From positions 1,736,001 to 1,800,000 of the forward strand of contig NZ_CP133018.1 in assembly GCF_030866785.1 (NCBI RefSeq): a stretch of DNA of 64,000 bases. Reading direction: 5' to 3'. A model generated the notes under the pieces. That model saw nothing but the letters and a program-made list of their open reading frames with translations. It did not search any database and was not told where the DNA came from. This document shows, in pieces, positions 48,371 through 57,278 of this stretch. The stretch comes from Agromyces protaetiae (GTDB lineage: Bacteria > Actinomycetota > Actinomycetes > Actinomycetales > Microbacteriaceae). Within the stretch, counting starts at the first letter, position 1. Each line of letters begins with the position of its first letter. The translations under genes and the position numbers were made by a program.

Positions 48371-49266
48371 GTGGTGAGGTCCAGGCGGCCGCCGTGCTCG
48401 GCGGACTCGCCGAGAACGAACAACTCGACGATCGCCGGCCGCCCCGGCGGGTGCGGGCCGGCCGGATCGGGCTCGGCGACTGGCTGCTCCCGGCCTACGC
48501 TGTGATGGCCTTCGTGTTCCTGCTCATCCCGATCGTGTACACCTTCGTGTTCTCGTTCAACGATTCGATCAAGTCGAACATCGCATGGCGCGGCTTCACC
48601 TTCGACAAGTGGTTGAACGTCTGCAACGTCGAGGGCGGCGCGGTCTGTCAGGCCTTCGGCAACAGCATCGTCATCGGATTGACGGCGACCCTGATCGCCA
48701 CCGTACTCGGCACCATGATCGCGATCGCGCTCGTGCGGTACCGATTCCGGGCTCGCTCGTCGATCAGCCTGCTGCTGTTCCTGCCGATGGCGACACCCGA
48801 GGTCGTGCTCGGCGCCGGTCTCGCCGCGCAGTTCCTCGCCGTCGGCGTGCCGAAGGACATGACGACGATCATCCTCGCGCACACCATGTTCTGCATCAGC
48901 TTCGTCGTCGTCACGGTCAAGGCACGCGTGGCGAGCCTCGATCCGGCGCTCGAGGAAGCGGGCCGCGATCTCTACGGATCGCCCGCGCAGGTGTTCTGGC
49001 GGGTCACCTTCCCGTTGCTGCTGCCGGGCGTGCTCGCGGCCGCACTGCTCGCGTTCGCGCTCAGTTTCGATGACTTCATCATCACGAACTTCAACTCGGG
49101 GTCGGTGACCACGTTCCCGAAGTACGTGTACATCTCGGCGTCGCGCGGCATTCCGGCCGAGGCGAACGTGATCGCGTCGGCGGTGTTCCTGTTCGCCATC
49201 GTGCTGGTGGTCGTCGCGCAGGTCTCGCGCGCCGCGCGCGCGAAACGCCTCGCCAAGCTGGGCTGA
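48367..49266 (+). CDS. potC: Polyamine ABC transporter permease
   Basis: This 299-residue second permease has a cytoplasmic N-terminus of about 40 residues, six membrane helices and the EAA loop EEAGRDLYGSPAQVFWRVTFP (about 198-218), followed by the PotC-typical SFDDFIITNFNSG segment. GTG start overlaps potB. A copy of the enriched 10-mer (49279-49288) follows the stop. Confidence 0.9.
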   Translation: MSGEVQAAAVLGGLAENEQLDDRRPPRRVRAGRIGLGDWLLPAYAVMAFVFLLIPIVYTFVFSFNDSIKSNIAWRGFTFDKWLNVCNVEGGAVCQAFGNSIVIGLTATLIATVLGTMIAIALVRYRFRARSSISLLLFLPMATPEVVLGAGLAAQFLAVGVPKDMTTIILAHTMFCISFVVVTVKARVASLDPALEEAGRDLYGSPAQVFWRVTFPLLLPGVLAAALLAFALSFDDFIITNFNSGSVTTFPKYVYISASRGIPAEANVIASAVFLFAIVLVVVAQVSRAARAKRLAKLG

Positions 49267-49313
49267 GCGACACCGGCCGGATGCCTCGGGCGGGGCCCGC
49301 CCGAGGCAGACGG

Positions 49314-50303
49314 TCACACCGTGGCGCGGATCTCGCCGACCGGCCGGTCGCCGCCCATGACCCAGAGGTCGAGCTCGGCCTGCACGGCGTCGATGGCCGC
49401 CTGCTCGAGCGCCCCCTCACGGGCCAGAAGGCGCAGCGCCACGATGGCCGTCGCACGTGCGCTGCCGTCGAGCACCTTCACCGCCACGGTGGTGCCGTTC
49501 GGGGCGGTCATCACCATGACCCCCTCGGCGCCGATCTTCGCGAACACGCCCAGCCGTTCGACGGCGACGGTGTCGGGACGGCCGGGCCCGCCCGCTGCCC
49601 AGGCGTGCGTGCGGACCGCGTCGGCGAGGGCTGCGGCCTCGCGGTACAGCGCGAACGGCGACGAAGACTGTGCGGTGGTGATCTTGTGGATGCCGCGGGC
49701 GAGACCAGCGAGGCTGATGGCGTGCACCGGGGCACCGCACCCGTCGACGCCGCTCGCGACGGGTCGCTCACCCGTGAAGCGCTCGAGCACGTCGAGCACC
49801 TTGCGCTGCATCGGATGCTCCGGGTCGAGGTAGTCCTGCAGCGGCCAGCCGTTCGCGGCGCACGCGACGAGCATGGCTGCGTGCTTGCCGGAGCACTCCA
49901 TGTACACGGGTTCCGCGGTCTGACCCGCCCGGATGATCTGTTCGCGGGCTGCGCGATCGAGCGGCATCGCCGGCGGGCAGCCGAGCGCGTCGATCGGCAC
50001 CGAGGCTCGTGCGAGCAGTCCGCGCACGAGCGCGACGTGTGCGGCGGTGCCGGAGTGGCTCGCGGTGGCGATGGCGGCGTCCTCGCCGCGGAGCGGCGCG
50101 CCCGATGTCATGGACGCGAGCGCCTGGAACGGCTTCAGGGTCGAGCGCGGGAAGATCGGCGATCGGACGTCGCCGAGCTCACGCACGAGCTCACCCTCGG
50201 AGGAGAGGACCACGGCCGAGCCCGCATGGCGGGACTCGACGAATCCGTTGCGTTCGACCACGGCGAGTTCGACGGCGTTGCTGACGGTGAAGGTCTCGGC
50301 CAC
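49314..50303 (-). CDS. L-asparaginase II family protein
   Basis: This 329-residue protein belongs to the PF06089 asparaginase family (Rhizobium etli-type, unrelated to E. coli AnsB). Family motifs are FPRSTLKPFQA (about residues 50-60), ASHSGTAAHV, MECSGKHAAML (about 134-144) and SGVDGCGAPVHA. It would hydrolyse asparagine to aspartate and ammonia. It starts three bases after the gabT stop, so the two are an operon, both feeding amino nitrogen into central metabolism. Confidence 0.87.
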   Translation of the reverse strand: MAETFTVSNAVELAVVERNGFVESRHAGSAVVLSSEGELVRELGDVRSPIFPRSTLKPFQALASMTSGAPLRGEDAAIATASHSGTAAHVALVRGLLARASVPIDALGCPPAMPLDRAAREQIIRAGQTAEPVYMECSGKHAAMLVACAANGWPLQDYLDPEHPMQRKVLDVLERFTGERPVASGVDGCGAPVHAISLAGLARGIHKITTAQSSSPFALYREAAALADAVRTHAWAAGGPGRPDTVAVERLGVFAKIGAEGVMVMTAPNGTTVAVKVLDGSARATAIVALRLLAREGALEQAAIDAVQAELDLWVMGGDRPVGEIRATV

Positions 50304-50306
50304 GGC

Positions 50307-51686
50307 TCAGCCGAGGGCCGCGAAACCGTCGTCGAGCACCTGGAGGGCGTCGTCGATGAGGGCGTCGGAGACGGCGAGGCTCGGCAGGAAGCGCAGGACG
50401 TTCCCGTATGTGCCGGCGTTGAGGAAGAGGACGCCGCGCTCGGCGGCGAACGCGATCAGCGAACCCACGGCCTCGGGATACGGCTGCTTCGACGAGCGCC
50501 CGGTGCCGGGCTGGACCAGTTCGATCGCGATCATCGCACCCTTGCCGCGGATGTCGCCGATGACGTCGTAGCGCTCGGCGAGCCGCGCCAGGCCCGCGAG
50601 CAGCGTGCGTTCGATGCGCTGCGCTTCGGCGAGCAGACGATTCCGGTCGATGGACTCGAACACGGCGACGGCTGCGGCGCAGGCCACGGGGTTGCCGCCG
50701 AAGGTGCCGCCGAGTCCGCCCGGCTGCGCCGCGTCCATGATCTCGGCGCGCCCGGTGACGGCGGCGAGGGGGAGGCCGCCGGCGATGCCCTTGGCGGTGA
50801 GCACGAGGTCGGGCTCCCACTCGAAGTGCTCGCTCGCGAAGAAGGCGCCGGTGCGCGCCATGCCCGATTGGATCTCGTCGGCGATCATGACGACGCCCTG
50901 CTCGGTGCACCAGTTCTGCAGGATGCCGAGGAAGCCGTCGGCGGGGACGATGAAGCCGCCCTCACCCTGGATCGGCTCGACGACGAGGCACGCGAGGTCG
51001 GTGGCCCCGACGACCTTCTCGAGGTAGGCGATCGTCCGGGCCGCGGCGTCCGCGCCGCTCAGGCCGTCGCGGTACGGGTACGAGTTGGGGGCGTGGTAGA
51101 CATCGCCGGCGAACGGACCGAACCCGGTCGCATACGGGTGCGCCTTGTAGTTCATCGCCATCGTGAGGTTCGTGCGCCCGTGGTAGGCGTGGTCGAGTAC
51201 CGCGACGGCGCGCCGGCCCGTGTACTTCCGAGCGATCTTCACGCCGTTCTCGACGGCCTCCGCGCCCGAGTTCACGAGCACGGACTTCTTCGACCAATTG
51301 CCGGGGGTACGCTCCGCGAGCAGCTCGGCCACGCGCACGTACTCCTCGTACGGCGTGATGGTGAAGAGCGTGTGGATCACGTCTTGCAGCTGCGATGCGG
51401 CGGCCTCGACGACCCGCTCCTCGGTGTGGCCGACCGTCGTGACGCCGATGCCGGCGCCGAAATCCACGAACTGGTTGCCGTCGACGTCGACGAGGATGGC
51501 CCCGTTCGCACGTTCGATGTACACGGGGAGGGCGCTGGCGACGCCCTCGGAGACCACGGCCGTGCGTCGCGCCTGGAGCTCCTGCGAGCGCGGGCCGGGA
51601 ATGGCGGTCACGATCTTGCGCTCCTGCGTCACGGTGTAGACCGGGGCGGACGCGGCGTTGGCGTCGGCGTCGATGGTGTCAGTCAT
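50307..51686 (-). CDS. gabT: 4-aminobutyrate transaminase
   Basis: The 459-residue class III PLP aminotransferase has NSGAEAVENGVKIAR (phosphate site), LIADEIQSGMARTG-like IADEIQSGMARTG, and the PLP Lys in LTAKGIAGGLP (about residue 300). It would convert GABA and 2-oxoglutarate to succinate semialdehyde and glutamate. GABA would come from the aldehyde dehydrogenase at 26313. On the minus strand TAAGCT (51701-51696) ends nine bases before the ATG, a candidate promoter. No succinate semialdehyde dehydrogenase is adjacent. Confidence 0.9.
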   Translation of the reverse strand: MTDTIDADANAASAPVYTVTQERKIVTAIPGPRSQELQARRTAVVSEGVASALPVYIERANGAILVDVDGNQFVDFGAGIGVTTVGHTEERVVEAAASQLQDVIHTLFTITPYEEYVRVAELLAERTPGNWSKKSVLVNSGAEAVENGVKIARKYTGRRAVAVLDHAYHGRTNLTMAMNYKAHPYATGFGPFAGDVYHAPNSYPYRDGLSGADAAARTIAYLEKVVGATDLACLVVEPIQGEGGFIVPADGFLGILQNWCTEQGVVMIADEIQSGMARTGAFFASEHFEWEPDLVLTAKGIAGGLPLAAVTGRAEIMDAAQPGGLGGTFGGNPVACAAAVAVFESIDRNRLLAEAQRIERTLLAGLARLAERYDVIGDIRGKGAMIAIELVQPGTGRSSKQPYPEAVGSLIAFAAERGVLFLNAGTYGNVLRFLPSLAVSDALIDDALQVLDDGFAALG

Positions 51687-51789
51687 GGTCGTCCCAGCTT
51701 AGCTTTCCGGTCGGATCCCTCCGAGCTTGACCGGTGGAGCCGCCGGACGCGGCAGAATCGAGGCACAGACCGACCGGAGGGACGGGTGT

Positions 51790-52269
51790 ATGCGACTCAA
51801 TGAGCATGAGTATGCGATCGAGCTGGAATGGACGGGCGATCAGGGTGCGGGAACGGCCGGGCCGCGAGCGTATCGCCGGACGCACATCGTGCGCGCCCGC
51901 GGCAAGCTGCACGACCTGCACGGCAGTGCCGATCGCGCCTTCCACGGCGACCGCGACCGGTGGAATCCCGAAGAGCTGCTGCTCGCGGCGCTCGCCGACT
52001 GCCACATGATGTCCTACCTCTACGCGGCCGCCCGGCGCGGCGTGATCGTGCGCGGCTACGCCGATTCGCCGACGGCCCTGCTCCGCCAGAACGGCCAAGG
52101 CGGCGGCGCGATCGTCGAGGCGGTGCTGAGGCCGCGAGTGGTGATGGCGGACGCCTCGATGCTCGAACACGCGGAGGCGTTGCACGAGGAGGCGGCCGAG
52201 ACCTGCTTCATCAACGCGTCCGTGGCGTTCCCGGTGCGGCACGAGCCGACCGTGTCACTGCTCACGTAG
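51790..52269 (+). CDS. OsmC/Ohr family protein
   Basis: This 159-residue protein has the OsmC layout: WNPEELLLAALADCHMMSYL with one catalytic Cys (about residue 72), and a C-terminal AEETCFINASV with the second Cys (about 138). These two Cys reduce organic hydroperoxides in the family. ATG 51790 has GGAGGGA upstream. It is divergent from gabT. Confidence 0.88.
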   Translation: MRLNEHEYAIELEWTGDQGAGTAGPRAYRRTHIVRARGKLHDLHGSADRAFHGDRDRWNPEELLLAALADCHMMSYLYAAARRGVIVRGYADSPTALLRQNGQGGGAIVEAVLRPRVVMADASMLEHAEALHEEAAETCFINASVAFPVRHEPTVSLLT

Positions 52270-52291
52270 CGGGTATCGGGCTCGTCGCTCG

Positions 52292-53206
52292 CTACTCGAC
52301 CCGCGCGGCCGGCGCGGTCGGAATGCTCACCGGGGCGTCCGTGCACGGGTCGCCGCCGATCAGCCGCGTGCAGGCGGGCAGGAACCCGGGATACCGCTCG
52401 GCGGTCGGGTCGCCGAACCAGCGGTGCCAGATCCGCCAGAAGTTGAGATTGCCGAAGGCGGAGCATCCGTCGCCCGTGTCCGGGTTCTCGAGCGTCGCCG
52501 GATTCGGCTGGTACGGCGTGTAGTTGTACAGATTCGCCGTGGCCTGATTCCTGATGGTCACGGGCGCCGCGCCGCAGGCCGCGTCGGGGTTGAACTGCAC
52601 GTCCACGGTGCCGATCTTGTAGGTGCGTTCGGGCACTTCGGAGTACTGCCGGAACTGCCAGGCCGCGTGGTACACCTGGTTGAAGAAGCCGAAGTAGTCC
52701 TCGTCGCAGTCGGCCGTGTCGGGACAGCCATACCCGGTGGCGCGTAGGTAGCCGCGCTCGGTCGGGCGGGAGAGCAGCGACTGCTCCTTCTGCAGCAGCA
52801 CGATCAGCGTGCGCGGGCTCACGCCGCACGCCTCGGCGACGCGCTCGACGATCCGGCTCGCGGGCTCCCTGGGGGCGCCCCGGTACTCCGTGCAGTGGCC
52901 CGCGCCGGCCGCCGGCTGCGTCTCGGTCGTCTCCCGATAGTCGGCGAGGCACGGCACGCCGTCGTCGGGCCGGCACGAGACCCCCTCGAAGAAGGCCTGG
53001 ATCTCGGCCTCGCTCATGGCGGTGCGGTCGTAGAAGCTGTCATCGCTGACGACGTACCCGGGGTCGAACCCCGAGGTGGCCGGCTCCGTCCCCGTGCCGG
53101 CGTCCTCCGCGCTCACGGGCGCGGAGGGCGTGGGCGCGGTCGCCGACGCGCACCCGGCGAGGAGCAGGGCGGCGATCGCCAACAGGGGGAGCAGCGGGGA
53201 TCTCAT
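52292..53206 (-). CDS. Secreted lipoprotein with conserved actinobacterial KEQ domain
   Basis: The 304-residue protein starts with a lipoprotein signal ending LLAGC (Cys about residue 19). The mature domain carries [51 protein letters not shown] and [30 protein letters not shown] recognise this as a domain shared by many secreted actinobacterial proteins often labelled hemagglutinin-like. The invariant Glu in LQKEQ in a helical context recalls lysozyme/transglycosylase folds, but an enzymatic role is only a suggestion. ATG 53206 starts the signal peptide. Confidence 0.72.
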   Translation of the reverse strand: MRSPLLPLLAIAALLLAGCASATAPTPSAPVSAEDAGTGTEPATSGFDPGYVVSDDSFYDRTAMSEAEIQAFFEGVSCRPDDGVPCLADYRETTETQPAAGAGHCTEYRGAPREPASRIVERVAEACGVSPRTLIVLLQKEQSLLSRPTERGYLRATGYGCPDTADCDEDYFGFFNQVYHAAWQFRQYSEVPERTYKIGTVDVQFNPDAACGAAPVTIRNQATANLYNYTPYQPNPATLENPDTGDGCSAFGNLNFWRIWHRWFGDPTAERYPGFLPACTRLIGGDPCTDAPVSIPTAPAARVE

Positions 53207-53289
53207 CGCGACCGACGCTATCGCGCCGGGCCCGGCCTCCGCTGGGAATCGCGATGGCGCCGGTGCCACACGTGGATCAGCAGCCCGAC

Positions 53290-54051
53290 TCAGACCCGCT
53301 CGTGCGGAGCGATCCGGTCGGCGATCCGGGCGAGCGTGCCCTGCGGGGGCGCCTCGTTGTACACGCCCGCGAGCTCCTGGCCGGTCAGCTCGTGGATCGC
53401 CGCCATGATCTCATCGGTGGCTGCGCGACGCGCGCGCCCGGACGACGCCGGACCGTGGTGCTGAAGGTCGAGTGCGGCACCGAACCGCACGGTCACGGGC
53501 CGGACGCGCGGCCGGCTCGAGCCGACCGGCTGGATCTCCTGGGTGCCGACGAGTCCGACGGGGACGACGGTCGCGCCGGTGGTCAGAGCAAGCCAGGCCA
53601 CGCCGGTCCGGCCGCGGTAGAGGCGGCCGTCGAGCGAGCGGGTGCCCTCCGGGTAGAGGGCGAACGCATTGCCCGCCTCGAGGATGCGCCGCCCCTGATC
53701 GAGCGCCTCCTGCGCCTGCGATCCTGCGCCGCGCTCGACAGACACGGCCCCGATCGCACCGAAGAACGTGCGCGACACCCAGCCCTTCAGCCCGCGGCCC
53801 GTGAAGTAGTGGGACTTGGCGAGGAACTGCACCGGACGTGGCGCGGCGAGCGGGATCACGATGCTGTCGACGAACGACAGGTGATTCGATGCGAAGATCA
53901 CGGCCCCGTGCTTCGGGACGAGGTCGGAGCCGATGATCTTCGGACGGTAGACGAGCAGCACGAGTGGCCGGAGGATCCCGCGGATGATGCGGTAGACCGG
54001 GCCGGCGGTGCCCGGTTCGGCGGGGATGGCATCCGCCTTGATCTCACTCAC
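53290..54051 (-). CDS. plsC: 1-acyl-sn-glycerol-3-phosphate acyltransferase family protein
   Basis: The 253-residue membrane-associated enzyme has the HX4D motif in NHLSFVD (about residues 56-62) and the substrate motif YPEGTRS (about 130-136). It adds the second acyl chain to lysophosphatidic acid in phospholipid synthesis. It is divergent from the phosphopantetheinyl-transferase-like gene with a palindrome between them. Confidence 0.88.
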   Translation of the reverse strand: MSEIKADAIPAEPGTAGPVYRIIRGILRPLVLLVYRPKIIGSDLVPKHGAVIFASNHLSFVDSIVIPLAAPRPVQFLAKSHYFTGRGLKGWVSRTFFGAIGAVSVERGAGSQAQEALDQGRRILEAGNAFALYPEGTRSLDGRLYRGRTGVAWLALTTGATVVPVGLVGTQEIQPVGSSRPRVRPVTVRFGAALDLQHHGPASSGRARRAATDEIMAAIHELTGQELAGVYNEAPPQGTLARIADRIAPHERV

Positions 54052-54071
54052 GCTCCGACGCTACGACCCGG

Positions 54072-54093
54072 GATATGCGGCCTAGGGCATATC
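54072..54093. promoter_or_regulatory. Palindrome in the plsC / PPTase-like divergent region
   Basis: GATATGC (54072-54078) and GCATATC (54087-54093) form a perfect 7-bp dyad with eight bases between. The AT-rich half-sites stand out in a 71% GC background, and the site lies between two divergent starts, so it may bind a regulator. Confidence 0.45.
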
Positions 54094-54130
54094 AGCGGGC
54101 ACGGCGCATCGCCGGTGGCAGGATGGGGCC

Positions 54131-54766
54131 ATGGAGGCCACTGCGGGCGAGCAGTCGTGGACCGTCGACGAGATCGGCGTGACCATCGTCCGCGTGCACG
54201 ACGAACGACATGCCAAGGGCGCGGAGCAGGTGCTCCGGCGGCTCATCGCCCGGCTGTCGGGCGTGCCGGCCGACGACGTCGAGCTCGACCGGCGGTGCGG
54301 GCAGTGCGGCGCGCGGCACGGAGCGCCGACGGTGGAGTATCCGACGCCGCCGTCGGGCGGGCGCTGGCATGCCGACGTCGCGTCGGCCGACGGCATCGTG
54401 GTCGCGGCGACCGGCACGAGGCATCCGCTCGGCGTCGCGGTCGAAGCGGCAGGCCCCCTGGGACGCACCATCGACGAGGCCGCGTTCCATGCGTCGGAGC
54501 TCGCGCGGCTCGACACCGTGGTGGAGGCCGAGCGCGCCGCGCTGCGCACCACGATGTGGGCGAGGAAGGCCGCGCTCGCGCGGGCGCTCGGCCATCGCTC
54601 CTTCCTCGAGCCCGCGCGGATCGAGCTGACCTCACCGCTCGAGGACGACGGTGCCGCGCGGCTGGTCCGTGCCGTACCGGAGCTCGGCGCGGCGTGGCGG
54701 CGCGTGGTGGTGCACGACGTGCCGGGCGCCGACGGGCTCGCCGCAGCCGTCGCCGTGCTCGGCTGA
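54131..54766 (+). CDS. Degenerate 4'-phosphopantetheinyl transferase-like protein
   Basis: This 211-residue protein resembles actinobacterial Sfp-type transferases. An N-terminal [13 protein letters not shown] (about residues 55-67) matches their C-x2-CG-x2-HG-x-P loop, and the later order of motifs matches too. The metal-binding residues are altered: the family's GVDVE is GVAVE (about 101-105), and W-x2-KEA is WARKAAL (about 143-149). With Asp and Glu both replaced by Ala, Mg2+ and CoA chemistry is unlikely. CAGGAT lies six bases before the ATG. It could be a pseudoenzyme or a diverged family with another role. Confidence 0.6.
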   Translation: MEATAGEQSWTVDEIGVTIVRVHDERHAKGAEQVLRRLIARLSGVPADDVELDRRCGQCGARHGAPTVEYPTPPSGGRWHADVASADGIVVAATGTRHPLGVAVEAAGPLGRTIDEAAFHASELARLDTVVEAERAALRTTMWARKAALARALGHRSFLEPARIELTSPLEDDGAARLVRAVPELGAAWRRVVVHDVPGADGLAAAVAVLG

Positions 54767-54770
54767 GCCG

Positions 54771-54776
54771 TACAGT
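54771..54776 (+). promoter_or_regulatory. -10 element of dxr
   Basis: TACAGT ends seven bases before GTG 54784, consistent with a leaderless transcript and supporting that start over the in-frame GTG at 54775, which overlaps the element. Confidence 0.45.
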
Positions 54777-54783
54777 GGGTCGG

Positions 54784-55872
54784 GTGAAGCGCGTCATCAT
54801 CCTCGGCTCGACCGGTTCAATCGGCACGCAGGCCCTCGACGTCATCAGGGCGAACCCACGGCGGTTCGAGGTCGTCGGCCTCGCGGTCGGCCGCAACCGC
54901 GACCAGCTCGAGGCCCAGGCTGCGGAGTTCGGGGTGGACGACGTCGCGGTCGGCGTGGCCGAGGCTGAACAGCTCGTGCGCGACGTCGACGCCGACGTCG
55001 TACTGAACGGCATCACGGGTTCGGTCGGGCTCGGCCCGACGCTCGCCACCCTCGAACGCGGCATCACGCTCGCACTCGCCAACAAGGAGTCGCTCATCGT
55101 CGGCGGCGATCTCGTGACCCGGCTCGCGCAGCCGGGGCAGATCGTGCCCGTCGACTCCGAGCATTCCGCGATCGCGCAGGCCCTGCGCGCCGGGACCGAC
55201 GCCGAGGTGCGCCGTCTCGTGCTCACCGCGTCGGGCGGCCCGTTCCGAGGCCGGCGTCGCGACGAGCTCACGGACGTCACCCCGGCCGAGGCGCTCGCGC
55301 ATCCCACCTGGGACATGGGCCTCGTCGTCACGACGAACTCGGCGACGCTCGTGAACAAAGGGCTCGAGGTGATCGAGGCGCACCTGCTCTTCGGCGTCGA
55401 CTACGACCGGATCGAGGTCGTCGTGCACCCGCAGTCGATCGTGCACTCGATGGTCGAGTTCATCGACGGGTCCACGATCGCGCAAGCCTCGCCGCCCGAC
55501 ATGCGACTGCCGATCTCGCTCGGACTCGACTGGCCGAACCGGGTCGGCGGCGTGGGCCGCCCGCTCGATTGGACGCGCGCACAGGAGTGGACGTTCGAGC
55601 CCCTCGACGACGCCGCATTCCCCGCGGTCGCGCTGGCGAAGCAGGTCGGCCGGGCGGGCGGCGAGTACCCGGCGGTGTTCAACGCCGCGAACGAGGAGGC
55701 GGTCGCGGCCTTCCACGAGGGCCGGGTCGGCTTCACCGGCATCGTCGACACGGTCCGAGCCGTGGTCGAGGCGCACGAGGCCACGCCGGGCGACCTCACG
55801 ACCGAGACGCTCGCGGCGGCCGAGGCATCCGCCCGCCGCGCCGCCCAGGCGCGGATCGCCGCACCGGCGTAG
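54784..55872 (+). CDS. dxr: 1-deoxy-D-xylulose 5-phosphate reductoisomerase
   Basis: Dxr converts DXP to MEP, the committed step of the non-mevalonate isoprenoid pathway and the target of fosmidomycin. The 362-residue protein has the NADPH loop GSTGSIG (about residues 8-14), [11 protein letters not shown], the metal-site [12 protein letters not shown] (about 120-131), TASGGPF and NAANEEAV. It is followed by the site-2 protease gene, an order kept in actinobacteria. Confidence 0.96.
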   Translation: MKRVIILGSTGSIGTQALDVIRANPRRFEVVGLAVGRNRDQLEAQAAEFGVDDVAVGVAEAEQLVRDVDADVVLNGITGSVGLGPTLATLERGITLALANKESLIVGGDLVTRLAQPGQIVPVDSEHSAIAQALRAGTDAEVRRLVLTASGGPFRGRRRDELTDVTPAEALAHPTWDMGLVVTTNSATLVNKGLEVIEAHLLFGVDYDRIEVVVHPQSIVHSMVEFIDGSTIAQASPPDMRLPISLGLDWPNRVGGVGRPLDWTRAQEWTFEPLDDAAFPAVALAKQVGRAGGEYPAVFNAANEEAVAAFHEGRVGFTGIVDTVRAVVEAHEATPGDLTTETLAAAEASARRAAQARIAAPA

Positions 55873-55940
55873 GCAGCGGCGAAGGCCTCGGGACCGGCGA
55901 GCTCCCAGCCCACGGAAAGGCTGCGCCAAGGCATCGGCAG

Positions 55941-55946
55941 TACAGT
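55941..55946 (+). promoter_or_regulatory. -10 element of the site-2 protease gene
   Basis: A second TACAGT lies six bases before GTG 55953. The 80-base gap between dxr and this gene has no hairpin strong enough to call. Confidence 0.4.
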
Positions 55947-55952
55947 CATCTG

Positions 55953-57278
55953 GTGGAATCCGTGCTCGCCTTCGTGATCGGCGTCGTCGTCATCGCTCTC
56001 GGTATCGCGATCTCGATCGCCCTGCACGAGATCGGGCACCTGGTCCCCGCGAAGCTGTTCGGCGTCAAGGTCACGCAGTACATGATCGGCTTCGGCACGA
56101 CGATCTGGTCGTGGCGCCGGGGCGAGACGGAGTACGGCATCAAGGCGCTGCCGCTCGGCGGCTACATCGCGATGATCGGCATGTTCCCGCCCGCCAAGGG
56201 CGAGGGCGTCAAAGAGGACAGCACCGGGTTCTTCCGCGGACTCGTGCAAGACGCGCGCGACTCGAGCGCGGAGTCGGTCGCACCGGGCGACGAGGCCCGG
56301 GCGTTCTACCGGCTCCCGGTCTGGAAGCGCATCGTCGTGATGTTCGGCGGGCCGTTCATGAACCTCGTGCTCGGTGTCGTGTTCTTCGCCATCCTCATCA
56401 TGGGCATCGGCATGCCGCAGGCGACCACGACCGTCGGCGCGGTGTCCGAGTGCGCCCTGCCCGCGACGAGTCAGCGTCAGACCTGCGAGCCGGGCGACCC
56501 GGCCGCGCCCGGCGCGGCGGCGGGCGTCGAGCCCGGTGACCGCATCGTGTCGATCGACGGCGCCCCGGTCGAGTCATGGACGCAGTCGACCGCGATCATC
56601 CGCGAGCACCCCGGTGACGAGCTCGCGCTCGTCGTCGAACGCGACGGTGCCGAGGTCGACCTGACCGTCACCCCGATGGTCAGCGAGCGCTATGCGCTCG
56701 ACGCCGACGGCGAGGTGATGACGGATGCCTCGGGCGATCCGCTCACGGTCGACGCGGGATTCGTGGGCATCGAGGCCATGATCGCGCGCGTGCCGCAACC
56801 GGTCACGGCCGTGCTGCCCGCGGTGGGCGAGCAGACCGCGGCCGTCGCCGGCATCATCGTCAACCTTCCGCAGCGAATGATCGATGTCGCGAACGCGGCC
56901 TTCGGGCCGGGAGAGCGAGACCCGAGCGGTCCGCTGAGCATGGTCGGCGTCGGCCGTGCCGCGGGCGAGGTCGCCGCGACATCCGAGCTGCCGGTCGTGG
57001 ACAAGGCGGCGTTCATGATCGGCATCCTCGGGGCCGTGAACATCGCGCTGTTCGTCTTCAACCTCATCCCGCTCCTGCCGCTCGACGGCGGCCACATTGC
57101 GAGCGCGCTGTTCGAGGCGGTGCGCCGAGGGTTCGCGAAGCTGTTCCGCCGCCCCGACCCCGGCCCGGTCGACCTCGCGAAGTTCATGCCGGTCACGTTC
57201 GGCGTGGTCATCCTGCTCGGCGCGATGAGCGCGCTGCTCATCTACGCCGACATCGTGAAGCCGGTGAACCTGTTCTGA
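55953..57278 (+). CDS. RseP-type site-2 intramembrane metalloprotease
   Basis: The 441-residue membrane protease has the zinc motif HEIGH (residues 25-29) in its first helix, one PDZ domain (about 185-240, with AGVEPGDRIVSIDGAPVESW), and the third zinc ligand in LPLDGGH (about residue 377). It cleaves anti-sigma factors or signal peptides within the membrane, as Rip1 does in mycobacteria. The usual next gene, ispG, is missing; a two-component system follows with a one-base overlap. Confidence 0.93.
   Translation: MESVLAFVIGVVVIALGIAISIALHEIGHLVPAKLFGVKVTQYMIGFGTTIWSWRRGETEYGIKALPLGGYIAMIGMFPPAKGEGVKEDSTGFFRGLVQDARDSSAESVAPGDEARAFYRLPVWKRIVVMFGGPFMNLVLGVVFFAILIMGIGMPQATTTVGAVSECALPATSQRQTCEPGDPAAPGAAAGVEPGDRIVSIDGAPVESWTQSTAIIREHPGDELALVVERDGAEVDLTVTPMVSERYALDADGEVMTDASGDPLTVDAGFVGIEAMIARVPQPVTAVLPAVGEQTAAVAGIIVNLPQRMIDVANAAFGPGERDPSGPLSMVGVGRAAGEVAATSELPVVDKAAFMIGILGAVNIALFVFNLIPLLPLDGGHIASALFEAVRRGFAKLFRRPDPGPVDLAKFMPVTFGVVILLGAMSALLIYADIVKPVNLF

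Noticed and set aside
49281..51803. 840-codon plus-strand frame across asparaginase and gabT
   Set aside because: It is the shadow of two well-supported minus-strand genes, with low-complexity composition and no family motif.
52292..53206. Lysozyme or lytic transglycosylase call for the lipoprotein
   Set aside because: An invariant Glu in a helical context is suggestive, but I cannot see a full lysozyme-fold motif set, so only the conserved domain is reported.
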